The notes under the pieces: generated by a model | The model's database searches: none | What the model was told of the DNA's origin: nothing | Seen by the model: the letters and a program-made list of their open reading frames with translations, nothing else | Made by a program: the position numbers and the translations under genes | Shown here: positions 55,421 to 63,850 of the stretch, piece after piece | Layout: each line of letters opens with the position of its first letter | How positions within the stretch are numbered: the stretch's first letter is position 1 | Origin: Candidatus Fluviicola riflensis | Lineage (GTDB): Bacteria; Bacteroidota; Bacteroidia; Flavobacteriales_D; Crocinitomicaceae | Assembly (NCBI GenBank): GCA_002243285.1 | Contig: CP022585.1 | Coordinates: 2,716,641 to 2,780,640 of the forward strand | Direction of reading: 5' to 3' | DNA: 64,000 nucleotides

Positions 55421-55444
55421 GGTTCGAGTCCGCTCTTCTCCACG
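55421..55444 (+). repeat. tRNA 3'-end duplication (candidate attachment site)
   Basis: GGTTCGAGTCCG..TTCTCCAC matches the tRNA-Ala 3' end at 53001-53024 at 21 of 24 positions. The pair encloses the GIY-YIG remnant, the RelA/SpoT gene and the lipoprotein. No integrase gene is present. Confidence 0.65.
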
Positions 55445-55508
55445 AAAAGAAAGAGCGAGAAACAAAATGAGAATGAGGAGACCGTTATTCGAATTCTAGA
55501 ACTATCCT

Positions 55509-55739
55509 TCAATTTTCTTCCCCGAAAAATTGCTCAATTTCTTCGTCTTCCATCAGCCTGAAATTCCATTCCTGCGCCAGCATGTCTTTGATGCGGAGCA
55601 TTTCGGGGTATTGTTTGGCTTCAACCGTTTGCCGGGTGATGGTGTCATTCATCACTGCGACTTCCACAAATGTGCGTTCGTCCAGTATTTCGTAATAACG
55701 TTTAAATCCGTCGAGTTTGCGGTATTGGGGAAATGTCAT
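55509..55739 (-). CDS. Small protein of unknown function
   Basis: 76 residues from the ATG at 55739 (MTFPQYRKLDGFKRYYEI); the longer frame to 55859 adds residues that read through the terminator of the OmpA-like gene and is rejected. Acidic, alpha/beta, no signal peptide, ending MEDEEIEQFFGEEN. Family not recognised. It reads in the same direction as the OmpA-like gene but lies beyond that gene's terminator. Confidence 0.65.
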   Translation of the reverse strand: MTFPQYRKLDGFKRYYEILDERTFVEVAVMNDTITRQTVEAKQYPEMLRIKDMLAQEWNFRLMEDEEIEQFFGEEN

Positions 55740-55838
55740 CGGTTTTCGAATAAAAGATAAAGGTATAAAAAACGAATGGTGTTCGTTTTGTAGAATCATT
55801 TGGACGGGGGACGGAAGAAAAATCAGGGTAAAAAAATA

Positions 55839-55866
55839 AGGATGTCCAAATTTGAACATCCTTATC
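55839..55866 (-). terminator. Terminator of the OmpA-like gene
   Basis: AAGGATGT, about 11-nt loop, ACATCCTT; on the minus strand it is followed by ATTTTTTT. It lies 22 bp past the stop. Confidence 0.85.
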
Positions 55867-55887
55867 TAAAATAGGTTTGTTTATCAC

Positions 55888-57057
55888 TTAGAACACTGCG
55901 AATACAACGCGTCTGTTCTTCGCCATTTTCAAGTCGTCTTCGTCCGTTTCCACGATTTCAGGATTCGGCTCAGCGCTTCCTTTTACGGAACTTTTAATAC
56001 GGGATTCTTCAACGCCTTTTTCTTTCAGGTAAGCAGTTACGGCAGCTACACGTTTTTTATCCATGTCGAGGTAGTACGGTTTTTTCGCCGCCAATTCATC
56101 CTCAGCCGGATCACTGTGTCCTGTCATAGAAAGTACCAATGCAGGATTTGCTTTCAATTCAGTAGCAATCAAATCCAACGCAGCCATTCCCTGTTGTGTG
56201 ATTCTGTCTTTTCCAAAAGCGAAATAAACACCTTGCGCTTCGATTTTTTCTTTTGGAGTAGCGCGGTCTTTAATTACAATCGCTTTCTGGTAGATTGTTG
56301 AAGATGCATTGCTTACGTCTTCTTGTCCGGCACAGTCACATGGAGTATCTTCAGAAACCAACGTCACAACCACATCATCGATGTAATAATAAGCAGCAAT
56401 AATCTGAGATTTAATCTCACTTGGTTTCTTGTTGGTTTCCTTTTTTGTGTCTTCGTTTGAAGTGAAATTTCCGATTGTGATGTATTTCTCACCACCGTCA
56501 GCTACAAACGTTCCGCATACTTTTTCCCAACCGTAAAATGCGTTGAACACCTTATTGTTTTCCTGTAAAATGTGCGTTTTGTCAATGATAGCAGACTTTT
56601 GGTCAGTTCCAAACTCTTTTTTGGAAAGGTTTGCACCAATCTGGTTGCTGGCATATTTCGAATCTTCCGACAAAGAGACATAGAATGAAACACAGTATTT
56701 CATGTCTTTTTTCAACGGCGTTTTCAATTTGGTCATCAGGTACGTACGCGGAACTTTATCTCCGAACGAGAACCCAACGATACCGGCATAGTTTTCACCT
56801 TCTTTCGGCTCTTCTTTACCGTGTGCATTGTTTGGCACAGCAATTTCCGGCATTTTAGAGTCGGTTAGATACAAGTCGGCACGTGCTCCCGTAGGTGATT
56901 TCCACCCGGTAGCCATGTCTATTTGTCCCAGTTTTTTTGTTTTACCGGTAGAAGCTTCAAAGCCACCATTGTCCACCAGGTTTTCGTTGTTCTGAGCGGA
57001 TAGTATGGCAGGTAACCCCAACAATGCCGCAAACAGTACTCCTTGCTTTATTTTCAT
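55888..57057 (-). CDS. OmpA family outer-membrane protein
   Basis: 389 residues from the ATG at 57057 (MKIKQGVLFAALLG); the frame opens five codons earlier but that would overlap the hemE stop. Signal peptide cleaved near AILSAQ. Residues 25-260 form a jelly-roll-like beta domain of the carbohydrate-binding type (NLVDNGGFEAS, YAGIVGFSF, YYIDDVVVTLV). The C-terminal 110 residues are an OmpA domain that binds peptidoglycan (VYFAFGKDRITQQGMAAL, MTGHSDPAEDEL, KRVAAVTAYLKEKGVEESRI, NRRVVFAVF). It should tether the outer membrane to the wall. It starts 1 bp after hemE. Confidence 0.92.
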   Translation of the reverse strand: MKIKQGVLFAALLGLPAILSAQNNENLVDNGGFEASTGKTKKLGQIDMATGWKSPTGARADLYLTDSKMPEIAVPNNAHGKEEPKEGENYAGIVGFSFGDKVPRTYLMTKLKTPLKKDMKYCVSFYVSLSEDSKYASNQIGANLSKKEFGTDQKSAIIDKTHILQENNKVFNAFYGWEKVCGTFVADGGEKYITIGNFTSNEDTKKETNKKPSEIKSQIIAAYYYIDDVVVTLVSEDTPCDCAGQEDVSNASSTIYQKAIVIKDRATPKEKIEAQGVYFAFGKDRITQQGMAALDLIATELKANPALVLSMTGHSDPAEDELAAKKPYYLDMDKKRVAAVTAYLKEKGVEESRIKSSVKGSAEPNPEIVETDEDDLKMAKNRRVVFAVF

Positions 57058-57058
57058 A

Positions 57059-58096
57059 CTAGTTGATTTCATAGGATTTTACAGTTTTAATAAACGTTTT
57101 TACTTTTTCCGGATCAACATCCGGATAAACGCCGTGCCCTAAGTTAACAATATGTCGTTTGTTTTTTCCGAACGAATGTAACATTTTTATTGTTTCGGCA
57201 GCAACATTCTCGTGAGAACCATACAAAGCGCAAGGATCTAAATTGCCTTGCAATGTGCGGTTGTCTCCGATTTGCGCTCTTACCGTCGCTACATCCATGT
57301 TCCAGTCCAAACCTACGGTATTGCAGTTCAGTCGGGCAATGGCCGGGATGGAAGTGATCGCTCCTTTCGAGAAAAGTGTCACCGGAACATCGTTGATCGC
57401 ATTGGCAATTTGTTCCAGGTAAGGAAGCGAGAAGGTCGCATATTGCTCCGTCCCCAAAATTCCTGCCCATGAATCGAATACCTGTATCATTGCTGCTCCT
57501 GCTTTTACTTGTGCTTTCAAATAGCGAATTGTTACATCCGTAATGTCCTGAAGCAATTGGTGTGCCAAAGTAGGATTTGTGTACAAAAGCTTACGTGCTT
57601 CGCTGAATGTTTTGGAACCGTGTCCCTCGACCATATAACACAGAATCGTCCACGGAGCGCCGGCAAATCCGATTACCGGAACCCTGCCGTTCAATTCTTT
57701 TACTGTCAGTTTGATGGCTTCCATTACGTAGCCCAAACGGTCTTCCACATCAAAGTCGGTTTCAACGCGTTTGGCTTGTTCTTCCGAACGAATGGTATGA
57801 TTGAACCAAGGTCCTTTTGCTTCCAGCATTTCGTAAGGAACATTCATCGCTTCCGGAACCACCAGGATATCCGAAAAGATAATGGCGGCATCCACACCTA
57901 ATAAATCAACCGGTTGAATGGTGACTTCGGCAGCCAAAGCAGGTGTTTCCACTAATTCCTTGAATCCTGAAAGTTTGCTTCTGACAGCACGGTATTCGGG
58001 TAAAATTCTTCCTGCCTGGCGCATTAACCAAACCGGGTAGCGTTCAATATCTTCGCCTTTTGCAGCGCGGAGTATAAGGTCGTTTTGTAAAATCAT
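57059..58096 (-). CDS. hemE: Uroporphyrinogen decarboxylase
   Basis: 345 residues, normal length. It converts uroporphyrinogen III to coproporphyrinogen III in haem synthesis in the cytoplasm. Signatures: [54 protein letters not shown], and the C-terminal [19 protein letters not shown] minus-strand -7 box TACATTTG (58109-58102) ends only 5 bp before the ATG, so the mRNA may be leaderless. Followed directly by the OmpA-like gene. Confidence 0.97.
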   Translation of the reverse strand: MILQNDLILRAAKGEDIERYPVWLMRQAGRILPEYRAVRSKLSGFKELVETPALAAEVTIQPVDLLGVDAAIIFSDILVVPEAMNVPYEMLEAKGPWFNHTIRSEEQAKRVETDFDVEDRLGYVMEAIKLTVKELNGRVPVIGFAGAPWTILCYMVEGHGSKTFSEARKLLYTNPTLAHQLLQDITDVTIRYLKAQVKAGAAMIQVFDSWAGILGTEQYATFSLPYLEQIANAINDVPVTLFSKGAITSIPAIARLNCNTVGLDWNMDVATVRAQIGDNRTLQGNLDPCALYGSHENVAAETIKMLHSFGKNKRHIVNLGHGVYPDVDPEKVKTFIKTVKSYEIN

Positions 58097-58151
58097 CGGG
58101 GCAAATGTACTGGTTTAAAGTCAATCAATGAATGTCGGTTTTTCGGATAAG

Positions 58152-58817
58152 TCATAAACACCAGTCGATTGGTTTCTTTCCGGTTTGTTCCAGGTAATGA
58201 TTGGTTTTGGAGAAATGTTTACTTCCGAAAAAAGCTCCGCGCGCCAATGGTGATGGGTGTGCAGCCTGCAATACCAAATGTTTCTGTGAATCAATTAATT
58301 GCGCTTTTTCTTTGGCATAGTTCCCCCAAAGCAGGAATACCAGGTTTTCACGTTTATCAGAAAGCGCTTTTATTGCGGCATCGGTAAATTGCTCCCAGCC
58401 CTTTTTCTGATGGCTTCCGGCGGTATTTTGTCTTACGGTTAATGTCGCATTCAGCAGGAAAACGCCCTGTTTTGCCCAAGGTTCAAGATTCCCGGATGTC
58501 GGGATTTCACAACCGCAATCTTCCTTTAGCTCTTTGAAAATATTCACAAGGCTTGGAGGCGAAGCTATGCCGTTATTCACTGAAAAAGACAATCCGTTGG
58601 CTTGCATAGGCCCATGATACGGATCCTGACCGATTATCACGACTTTCACGTCATCGAAAGGTGTAAAATTGAATGCGGAAAAAATCAGTTTCCCCGGAGG
58701 ACAAATCACGTACTGTTGCTTTTCGGCGACCAAAAAGTTTTTAAGTGATTGAAAATAATCCTTTTGAAATTCTTCCTGCAGAACCTCTTTCCAGCTTTCG
58801 TGTATCTGAACATTCAT
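58152..58817 (-). CDS. ung: Uracil-DNA glycosylase, family 1
   Basis: 221 residues. It removes uracil from DNA. Catalytic water-activating motif VVIIGQDPYHGPMQANGLSFSV (shown in parts: GQDPYHGP, GLSFSV), NLEPWAKQGVFLLNATLTV, LVFLLWGNYAKEK and the minor-groove loop AAHPSPLARGAFFGSKHFS. All key residues present. A minus-strand -7 box TATTTTTG (58829-58822) ends 4 bp before the ATG, again suggesting a leaderless message. Confidence 0.97.
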   Translation of the reverse strand: MNVQIHESWKEVLQEEFQKDYFQSLKNFLVAEKQQYVICPPGKLIFSAFNFTPFDDVKVVIIGQDPYHGPMQANGLSFSVNNGIASPPSLVNIFKELKEDCGCEIPTSGNLEPWAKQGVFLLNATLTVRQNTAGSHQKKGWEQFTDAAIKALSDKRENLVFLLWGNYAKEKAQLIDSQKHLVLQAAHPSPLARGAFFGSKHFSKTNHYLEQTGKKPIDWCL

Positions 58818-58850
58818 AAGGCAAAAATAACGATTTCGGGGAAAATCATG

Positions 58851-58876
58851 TAGGCGTGGGACGCATCCCGCGCCTA
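58851..58876. repeat. GC-rich palindrome between ung and prfC
   Basis: 26-bp near-perfect palindrome TAGGCGTGGGACGCATCCCG continuing CGCCTA; same core as the palindrome at 21988-22007 in the barrel gene. Confidence 0.8.
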
Positions 58877-58899
58877 CTGGTTATACCCCCGCGCATATG

Positions 58900-58931
58900 T
58901 TTGCCTGCATCCAACCAATTCCTTATCTTTG
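58900..58931 (+). promoter_or_regulatory. prfC promoter
   Basis: TTTG at 58900-58903 and TATCTTTG at 58924-58931, separated by 20 bp, are exact matches to the Bacteroidota -33 and -7 boxes. It lies downstream of the alternative upstream ATG at 58897 and so supports the start at 58972. Confidence 0.8.
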
Positions 58932-58971
58932 CGCCCCTGTTCGGGTTTCCGGCAGGCACAATACAATTTCT

Positions 58972-60567
58972 ATGAGTAACCAGGAAGCGATTGAAAAGCG
59001 CAGAACGTTTGGCATTATTTCTCACCCCGATGCGGGTAAAACGACTTTGACAGAAAAACTGTTGCTGTTTGGTGGTGCCATTCAGTCGGCCGGAGCCGTG
59101 AAAAACAATAAGATCAAGAAAACAGCGACTTCGGATTTCATGGAAATTGAAAAACAACGTGGAATCTCGGTTGCGACTTCCGTCATGGCGTTTCAGTATT
59201 CAGGAAAACAGATCAATATCCTCGATACGCCCGGCCACAAGGATTTCGCCGAAGATACATTCCGTACTTTGACAGCCGTAGATAGCGTGATCCTCGTGAT
59301 CGACTGCGCCAACGGTGTGGAGGAACAAACCGAACGATTGATGGAAGTATGCCGCATGCGCAAAACGCCGGTGATTATTTTTATCAACAAAATGGACCGC
59401 GAAGGAAAAGATCCGTTTGAATTGCTCGATGAACTGGAATCGTCATTGAACATCCATGTCCGTCCGTTGACCTGGCCTATTGGTATGGGAGACCGCTTCC
59501 AGGGCGTATACAATATCTACGATAAAAACATCAACGTTTTTTCGGCCAACAAAACCAAAATCGAAAAAGACATTGTGTCAATTTCCGATTTGAATAGTCC
59601 GGAGCTGGATGAGATGCTGGGTAAAAAACCGGCTGCCGAATTACGCGATGAACTCGAAACAATCGAAGGCGTTTACAATCCGTTTGACCGCGAAGATTAC
59701 CTGGCAGGCGATGTAGCTCCGGTGTTTTTCGGATCGGCGGTCAATAACTTCGGAGTGCAGGAATTACTCGATACATTCGTTCGTATTTCGCCATCACCGC
59801 GTGGAAGAGATACCGATGCGGGCCGCATGGAACCGGACGATAAAAAGTTCTCTGGCTTCGTATTTAAAATTCACGCCAACCTCGATCCCAAGCACCGCGA
59901 CCGTATTGCGTTTTTGCGCATTGTTTCCGGTAAATTTGAACGAAACACGTTTTACAAGCACGTGCGTTTGGACAAGAAATTCAAATTCCCGAATCCAACG
60001 TCGTTCATGGCACAGGATAAAAGTGTAATCGACGAAGCTTTCCCGGGCGATGTGATCGGTTTATATGATACCGGAAATTTCAAGATCGGCGATACGTTGA
60101 ACGAAGGTGAAAACTTTATGTTTAAAGGTATTCCGAGCTTTTCACCGGAATTGTTCCAGGAATTGGAAAACCTTGATCCGTTGAAATCGAAGCAATTGGA
60201 AAAAGGCATCAATCAGTTGATGGATGAAGGAGTTGCCCAGATGTTTATTCAGCAGCCCGGTAACCGGAAAATCATTGGAACGGTCGGACAGCTGCAGTTT
60301 GAGGTAATTGCTTACCGTTTGGACCATGAATACGGAGCGAAGTGTCGTTTTGTACCGAAAGGTTATCACAAAGCTTGCTGGATTACAACTGATAATGACG
60401 CTCAACTGGCTGACTTCCTTCGTGCAAAAGCGAATTATATCGCCAAGGACAAAGACGGAAATTATGTGTTCTTAGCTGAAACGTCGTTCCTGTTGCAAAT
60501 GGCCGAGAAAGATTACCCGGATATTACGTTCCATAAGACGAGTGAGTTTAAGCTGGAACGGGTTTGA
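58972..60567 (+). CDS. prfC: Peptide chain release factor 3
   Basis: 531 residues from the ATG at 58972. A longer frame from 58897 exists, but the promoter lies inside it. Translational GTPase that removes RF1/RF2 from the ribosome after termination. P-loop [15 protein letters not shown], switch [28 protein letters not shown] for guanine recognition, then domain II and the RF3 C-terminal domain ([20 protein letters not shown]). Full length, single gene with its own promoter. Confidence 0.97.
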   Translation: MSNQEAIEKRRTFGIISHPDAGKTTLTEKLLLFGGAIQSAGAVKNNKIKKTATSDFMEIEKQRGISVATSVMAFQYSGKQINILDTPGHKDFAEDTFRTLTAVDSVILVIDCANGVEEQTERLMEVCRMRKTPVIIFINKMDREGKDPFELLDELESSLNIHVRPLTWPIGMGDRFQGVYNIYDKNINVFSANKTKIEKDIVSISDLNSPELDEMLGKKPAAELRDELETIEGVYNPFDREDYLAGDVAPVFFGSAVNNFGVQELLDTFVRISPSPRGRDTDAGRMEPDDKKFSGFVFKIHANLDPKHRDRIAFLRIVSGKFERNTFYKHVRLDKKFKFPNPTSFMAQDKSVIDEAFPGDVIGLYDTGNFKIGDTLNEGENFMFKGIPSFSPELFQELENLDPLKSKQLEKGINQLMDEGVAQMFIQQPGNRKIIGTVGQLQFEVIAYRLDHEYGAKCRFVPKGYHKACWITTDNDAQLADFLRAKANYIAKDKDGNYVFLAETSFLLQMAEKDYPDITFHKTSEFKLERV

Positions 60568-60593
60568 ATTACTGATTTCAAGTTTTTTAATCG

Positions 60594-60652
60594 CACGTAA
60601 TATTGCAAATTTACGTGCTCAAAGTACACACGTAAATTTGCAATATTACGTG
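60594..60652. repeat. Perfect 24-bp inverted repeat after prfC
   Basis: Two exactly complementary 24-nt arms (60594-60617 and 60629-60652; arm CACGTAATATTGC...TTTACGTG) with an 11-nt spacer. It lies between convergent prfC and the HsdR_N-type gene and may work as a bidirectional terminator, although it lacks a GC-rich stem. Confidence 0.8.
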
Positions 60653-60722
60653 TGCTTATCTAAGACAGAATTCCAGTTCCCCGGTTCCCTGTATTGGCGA
60701 AACGAAGTGTAGTTGAAATTGA

Positions 60723-61160
60723 TCACAAAATAACCGGCAATTCATCCAGGTAAACTCCCGGATTCCGGCAATCCATCATCACATGCTGCAAACCATTGGT
60801 CATCCAGAAATAAGGTGCTTGCAACTGTTGCACGTAATTACTGGTTTGCAGAAATGTCTTTTCATCAATCGGAATGGAAGTAGCCTTGCATTCTACAATC
60901 AATGCCGGTTTTCCGAATTCAGAAAACACAACGATATCACATCTTCTGGCTTGTCCGTTGATTTGAACCAAATGTTCGGAGTTGATTCGCCCGATGGCAA
61001 CCTGCCGCTCATTGATCAGAAAATGAATCGTGTGCTGACGTACCCATTCTTCCGGTGTCAGTAACAGATGTTTCCTGCGAATGACGCACCAAACCACAAC
61101 CTGACCGCCCTTGCGCGAAAGAGTCAGTTTGACGGGAGGTAAATTCAAAGGTTCCATCAT
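60723..61160 (-). CDS. HsdR N-terminal-domain protein (PD-(D/E)XK nuclease fold)
   Basis: 145 residues (144 from the second ATG). Stand-alone version of the N-terminal nuclease domain of type I restriction enzyme R subunits: QHTIHFLINERQ, the catalytic-like core RRCDIVVFSEFGKPALIVEC followed by KA, and SNYVQQLQAPYFWMTNG. No helicase or HsdM/HsdS partner is in the window, so it is not a restriction system by itself. In Bacteroidota this small protein is often encoded beside holA, which here lies 1.7 kb away across an inserted ATPase gene. The first codon overlaps the ATPase stop (ATGA). Confidence 0.88.
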   Translation of the reverse strand: MMEPLNLPPVKLTLSRKGGQVVVWCVIRRKHLLLTPEEWVRQHTIHFLINERQVAIGRINSEHLVQINGQARRCDIVVFSEFGKPALIVECKATSIPIDEKTFLQTSNYVQQLQAPYFWMTNGLQHVMMDCRNPGVYLDELPVIL

Positions 61161-62596
61161 GCCGGGAGGAATAAATCGTCGAGTAAAACATGTTGCTGCA
61201 CCAGACCGATGCTATGCTCGTTGGTCACGAGACCAAAACTAGTGATAAATGTTGGGAAGACTGCTTTTTTAGCGCCTGTTTCATTGATGAAAATGGCCAT
61301 CTTTTCGCGCAATTGAGTCGCGTATGCTTTAGTAATTATAAACGGCTGATCGGTGAATTTCATTTCACACAGATTGATCACCTGATCATTTCTGTCGATT
61401 AATAAATCGATTTGTGTACCTCTTGCCGAAAGTTTTCCTTTGCTGATAAAGCTGCTGTATTCGGTATAAACTGAAGCTATTCCAAGGGCTTTCTTCAGCT
61501 GTGGAAGATGTTTCATGCAAATAGATTCAAAGGTATAGCCGCTCCAGCTTTTCCACACCGGACTTACAGCGAGTTGTTGCCAATTGACGTTCTTTTTCTG
61601 GTACATAAACGTCAGGAAAAACAAGGAAAACTCATCCGTAAGCCGGAACAATTTGTCTTTTTTGATTTTACCGTACGGAGCATACGATTCGATGAAGCCC
61701 GACCACTCCAGTTCTTCCAGCACCTTGGAGAACGTGCCACCATCTTTGAGCTTGCTTGTTGCAAGTAATTCTTTTCTTGAAAGCCCGATGCGTTTTTTTG
61801 CCAGCGCTTTGACCACTTCTATGTGATTATCGGCTTGAATAAAAAGCGCCCGGTACAGGTTGTCGAATTCATTTACCAATAATCCTTTTCTGTCGAAACA
61901 TACACGCTGTATGGTTTGCATGGCACTTTCACCTGGAACGACTTCGTTCAGATAATGCGGCACACCACCAAAAACCATATACAATGTAGTGATTTGGTAG
62001 CGATTGAGCCGGATATTGTGTTGTTGGAGATAATGCTCGGTTTCACCTAATGTAAATGGTTCTAAATGAATACGTTTGGTAACACGATTGTGTAAACCAC
62101 CTCTGTGATTGATGATTTTTCGAATCATCCACGAAGTAGCTGAGCCGCAGATAATAACCAGTATATTTTTGCGAACAGCCCATGTATTCCAAAACCAATC
62201 GAATGCGTTCAGGAAATTCGATTTGTGTGTATCTAACCACGGAAATTCATCAATGAAAACCACTTTTTTTTCGTTGGTTTTAATGGAGTCAAGGTAACTG
62301 GTGAGTTGATGAAAGGCTTCTAACCAATTAGAGGGTTTTGTTCGTTTTTTAGAATGTTTGTCATACTTGCGTAACTCATAATCAAAGTTTTGCAGCTGAG
62401 TTTCCCAATTTGCATTGATCATACCACTAAACTCAAAGTGCAGTTGGTGCTGGAAGTAGGTCCTGATGAGGTAGGTTTTCCCCACACGACGTCGCCCTGT
62501 AATAGCCAGTAAATCACTGTTTTTATTGGCACAAATGGCGGCAAGCAATTGTTGCTCGTGTGCCCGTCCAATGATTTTTTTTGGTTCTGATTTCAT
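61157..62596 (-). CDS. AAA ATPase with C-terminal DUF234-like nuclease domain
   Basis: 479 residues. Walker A GRRRVGKT (residues 34-41), Walker B VVFIDEFPW (near 115), sensor-like IICGSATSWMI. A winged helix follows (GLSRKELLATSKLKDGGTFS), and the last 90 residues carry a PD-(D/E)XK-like motif (GTQIDLLIDRNDQVINLCEM, then KF). This is the archaeal-type ATPase/DUF234 family, common in Bacteroidota and archaea, probably selfish or defence-related; no substrate is known. It interrupts the usual HsdR_N/holA neighbourhood and its upstream region is full of inverted repeats. Confidence 0.9.
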   Translation of the reverse strand: MKSEPKKIIGRAHEQQLLAAICANKNSDLLAITGRRRVGKTYLIRTYFQHQLHFEFSGMINANWETQLQNFDYELRKYDKHSKKRTKPSNWLEAFHQLTSYLDSIKTNEKKVVFIDEFPWLDTHKSNFLNAFDWFWNTWAVRKNILVIICGSATSWMIRKIINHRGGLHNRVTKRIHLEPFTLGETEHYLQQHNIRLNRYQITTLYMVFGGVPHYLNEVVPGESAMQTIQRVCFDRKGLLVNEFDNLYRALFIQADNHIEVVKALAKKRIGLSRKELLATSKLKDGGTFSKVLEELEWSGFIESYAPYGKIKKDKLFRLTDEFSLFFLTFMYQKKNVNWQQLAVSPVWKSWSGYTFESICMKHLPQLKKALGIASVYTEYSSFISKGKLSARGTQIDLLIDRNDQVINLCEMKFTDQPFIITKAYATQLREKMAIFINETGAKKAVFPTFITSFGLVTNEHSIGLVQQHVLLDDLFLPA

Positions 62597-62597
62597 T

Positions 62598-62751
62598 TTA
62601 TTACTAGCGGAATCTATACAAATATAATTATTTTCCGCTAGTAATAAAGTATTGCCAGCGGAATCTATTACTTTTCAACTGTTTTTCGCTGAGAATAAAT
62701 TTATTACTAGCGGAATCTATTATTTAATTACGAGATTCCGCTAGTAATAAA
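62598..62751. repeat. Array of inverted repeats upstream of the ATPase gene
   Basis: Five copies of a 17-22 bp unit related to TTATTACTAGCGGAATCTAT: direct at 62598-62617, 62651-62670 (diverged start) and 62701-62722, inverted at 62631-62648 and 62732-62751. They form two hairpins. The array begins immediately before the ATPase start codon and ends about 100 bp before holA. Confidence 0.85.
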
Positions 62752-62851
62752 TTTGATAATTGTAAAACGAATTGTAATGGATGACGGTTTCCAGAAGTAA
62801 ATCCACACAATTGCTACGCCATTTGTCATGCAATTCTCTTATTTTTGAATC

Positions 62852-63850
62852 ATGGATTACAAGTCAATCATCAAGGACATAAAGAATAAGCAGTTTAAGC
62901 CGATTTATGCGTTGCACGGCGAAGAACCTTATTTCATTGATGCTATTTGTGATGCCATTATAGAAAACGCGCTGGAAGAACACGAACGCGATTTTAATCA
63001 AACGGTGTTTTATGGCCGCGATGCCGATCCGCTGGCAGTAACAAGCGAAGCCAAAGGTTTCCCGATGATGTCGGAAAGACGGTTGGTCGTCCTTCGCGAA
63101 GCACAGGATATGAAAGATATCTACGCGCTGGAAAGCTATTGCGCGCAGCCAAATCCATCGACCGTTTTTGTGATTTGCCATAAATACAAAGCCCTCGACG
63201 GGAAACGTAAGATGGTCAAGGAACTCGCTTCGACCGGACTCGTGTTTAAATCAGAAAAAGTAAAAGAATACCAACTCAACGATTGGATTTCCAATTACGT
63301 AAAAGGAATCGGTTTTGATATTACGTCCAAAGCTGCAGCATTATTGGGTGAATTTCTCGGAAATGATTTAGGCAGAATTGTCAACGAACTGGAAAAATTG
63401 AGCATCGTTCTCGAAAAAGGAACGCGCATCAGTGATATTCACATCGAAGAAAACATCGGAATTAGTAAGGATTACAACAATTTTGAGCTCACAAACGCTA
63501 TTGCCAAGCGCGATTCGCTGAAAGTATTCCAGATTGCCCATTATTTCGAACGCAACCCAAAAGATCATTCTATTATTGCGATCATTTCCAACTTATTCGG
63601 ATTTTATACCAACCTCATGCGGATTCACTTTTTACCGAATAAAAATCCGGATGCGGTAGCCACAAGTTTGCGTGTTCATCCGTTTGTCGCCAAAGAATTG
63701 ATGCTGGCAGCCAATCAGTATCCGCCCAAGATTTTAGCGTCGAATGTGGCGATTCTCCACGAATACGACCTGAAAGCAAAAGGTGTGGGAAATTCAACCT
63801 TCAGTGAAGGCGAACTGATGCGCGAAATGCTTTATAAACTCATGAATTGA
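62852..63850 (+). CDS. holA: DNA polymerase III delta subunit
   Basis: 332 residues, normal length. Clamp-loader subunit that opens the beta clamp. N-terminal KPIYALHGEEPYFIDAICDA, the region after it (MMSERRLVVLREAQDMK), and the C-terminal collar domain (FELTNAIAKRDSLKVFQIAH, FSEGELMREMLYKLMN). TATTTTTG at 62840-62847 ends 4 bp before the ATG, so the transcript may start at or close to the start codon. The stop overlaps the rsmE start by one base. Confidence 0.95.
   Translation: MDYKSIIKDIKNKQFKPIYALHGEEPYFIDAICDAIIENALEEHERDFNQTVFYGRDADPLAVTSEAKGFPMMSERRLVVLREAQDMKDIYALESYCAQPNPSTVFVICHKYKALDGKRKMVKELASTGLVFKSEKVKEYQLNDWISNYVKGIGFDITSKAAALLGEFLGNDLGRIVNELEKLSIVLEKGTRISDIHIEENIGISKDYNNFELTNAIAKRDSLKVFQIAHYFERNPKDHSIIAIISNLFGFYTNLMRIHFLPNKNPDAVATSLRVHPFVAKELMLAANQYPPKILASNVAILHEYDLKAKGVGNSTFSEGELMREMLYKLMN

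Noticed and set aside
54516-55444. Additional tRNA genes suggested by GGTTCGAG..TTCTCCAC sequences
   Set aside because: Only the T-loop and 3' acceptor part is present; no D or anticodon arms precede them.
60723-61160. Type I restriction system
   Set aside because: Only the small HsdR_N-type domain is present; helicase, methylase and specificity subunits are missing.
62598-62751. Repeated units upstream of the ATPase as a CRISPR array
   Set aside because: Units alternate in orientation and have unequal gaps; they form hairpins rather than a repeat-spacer array.
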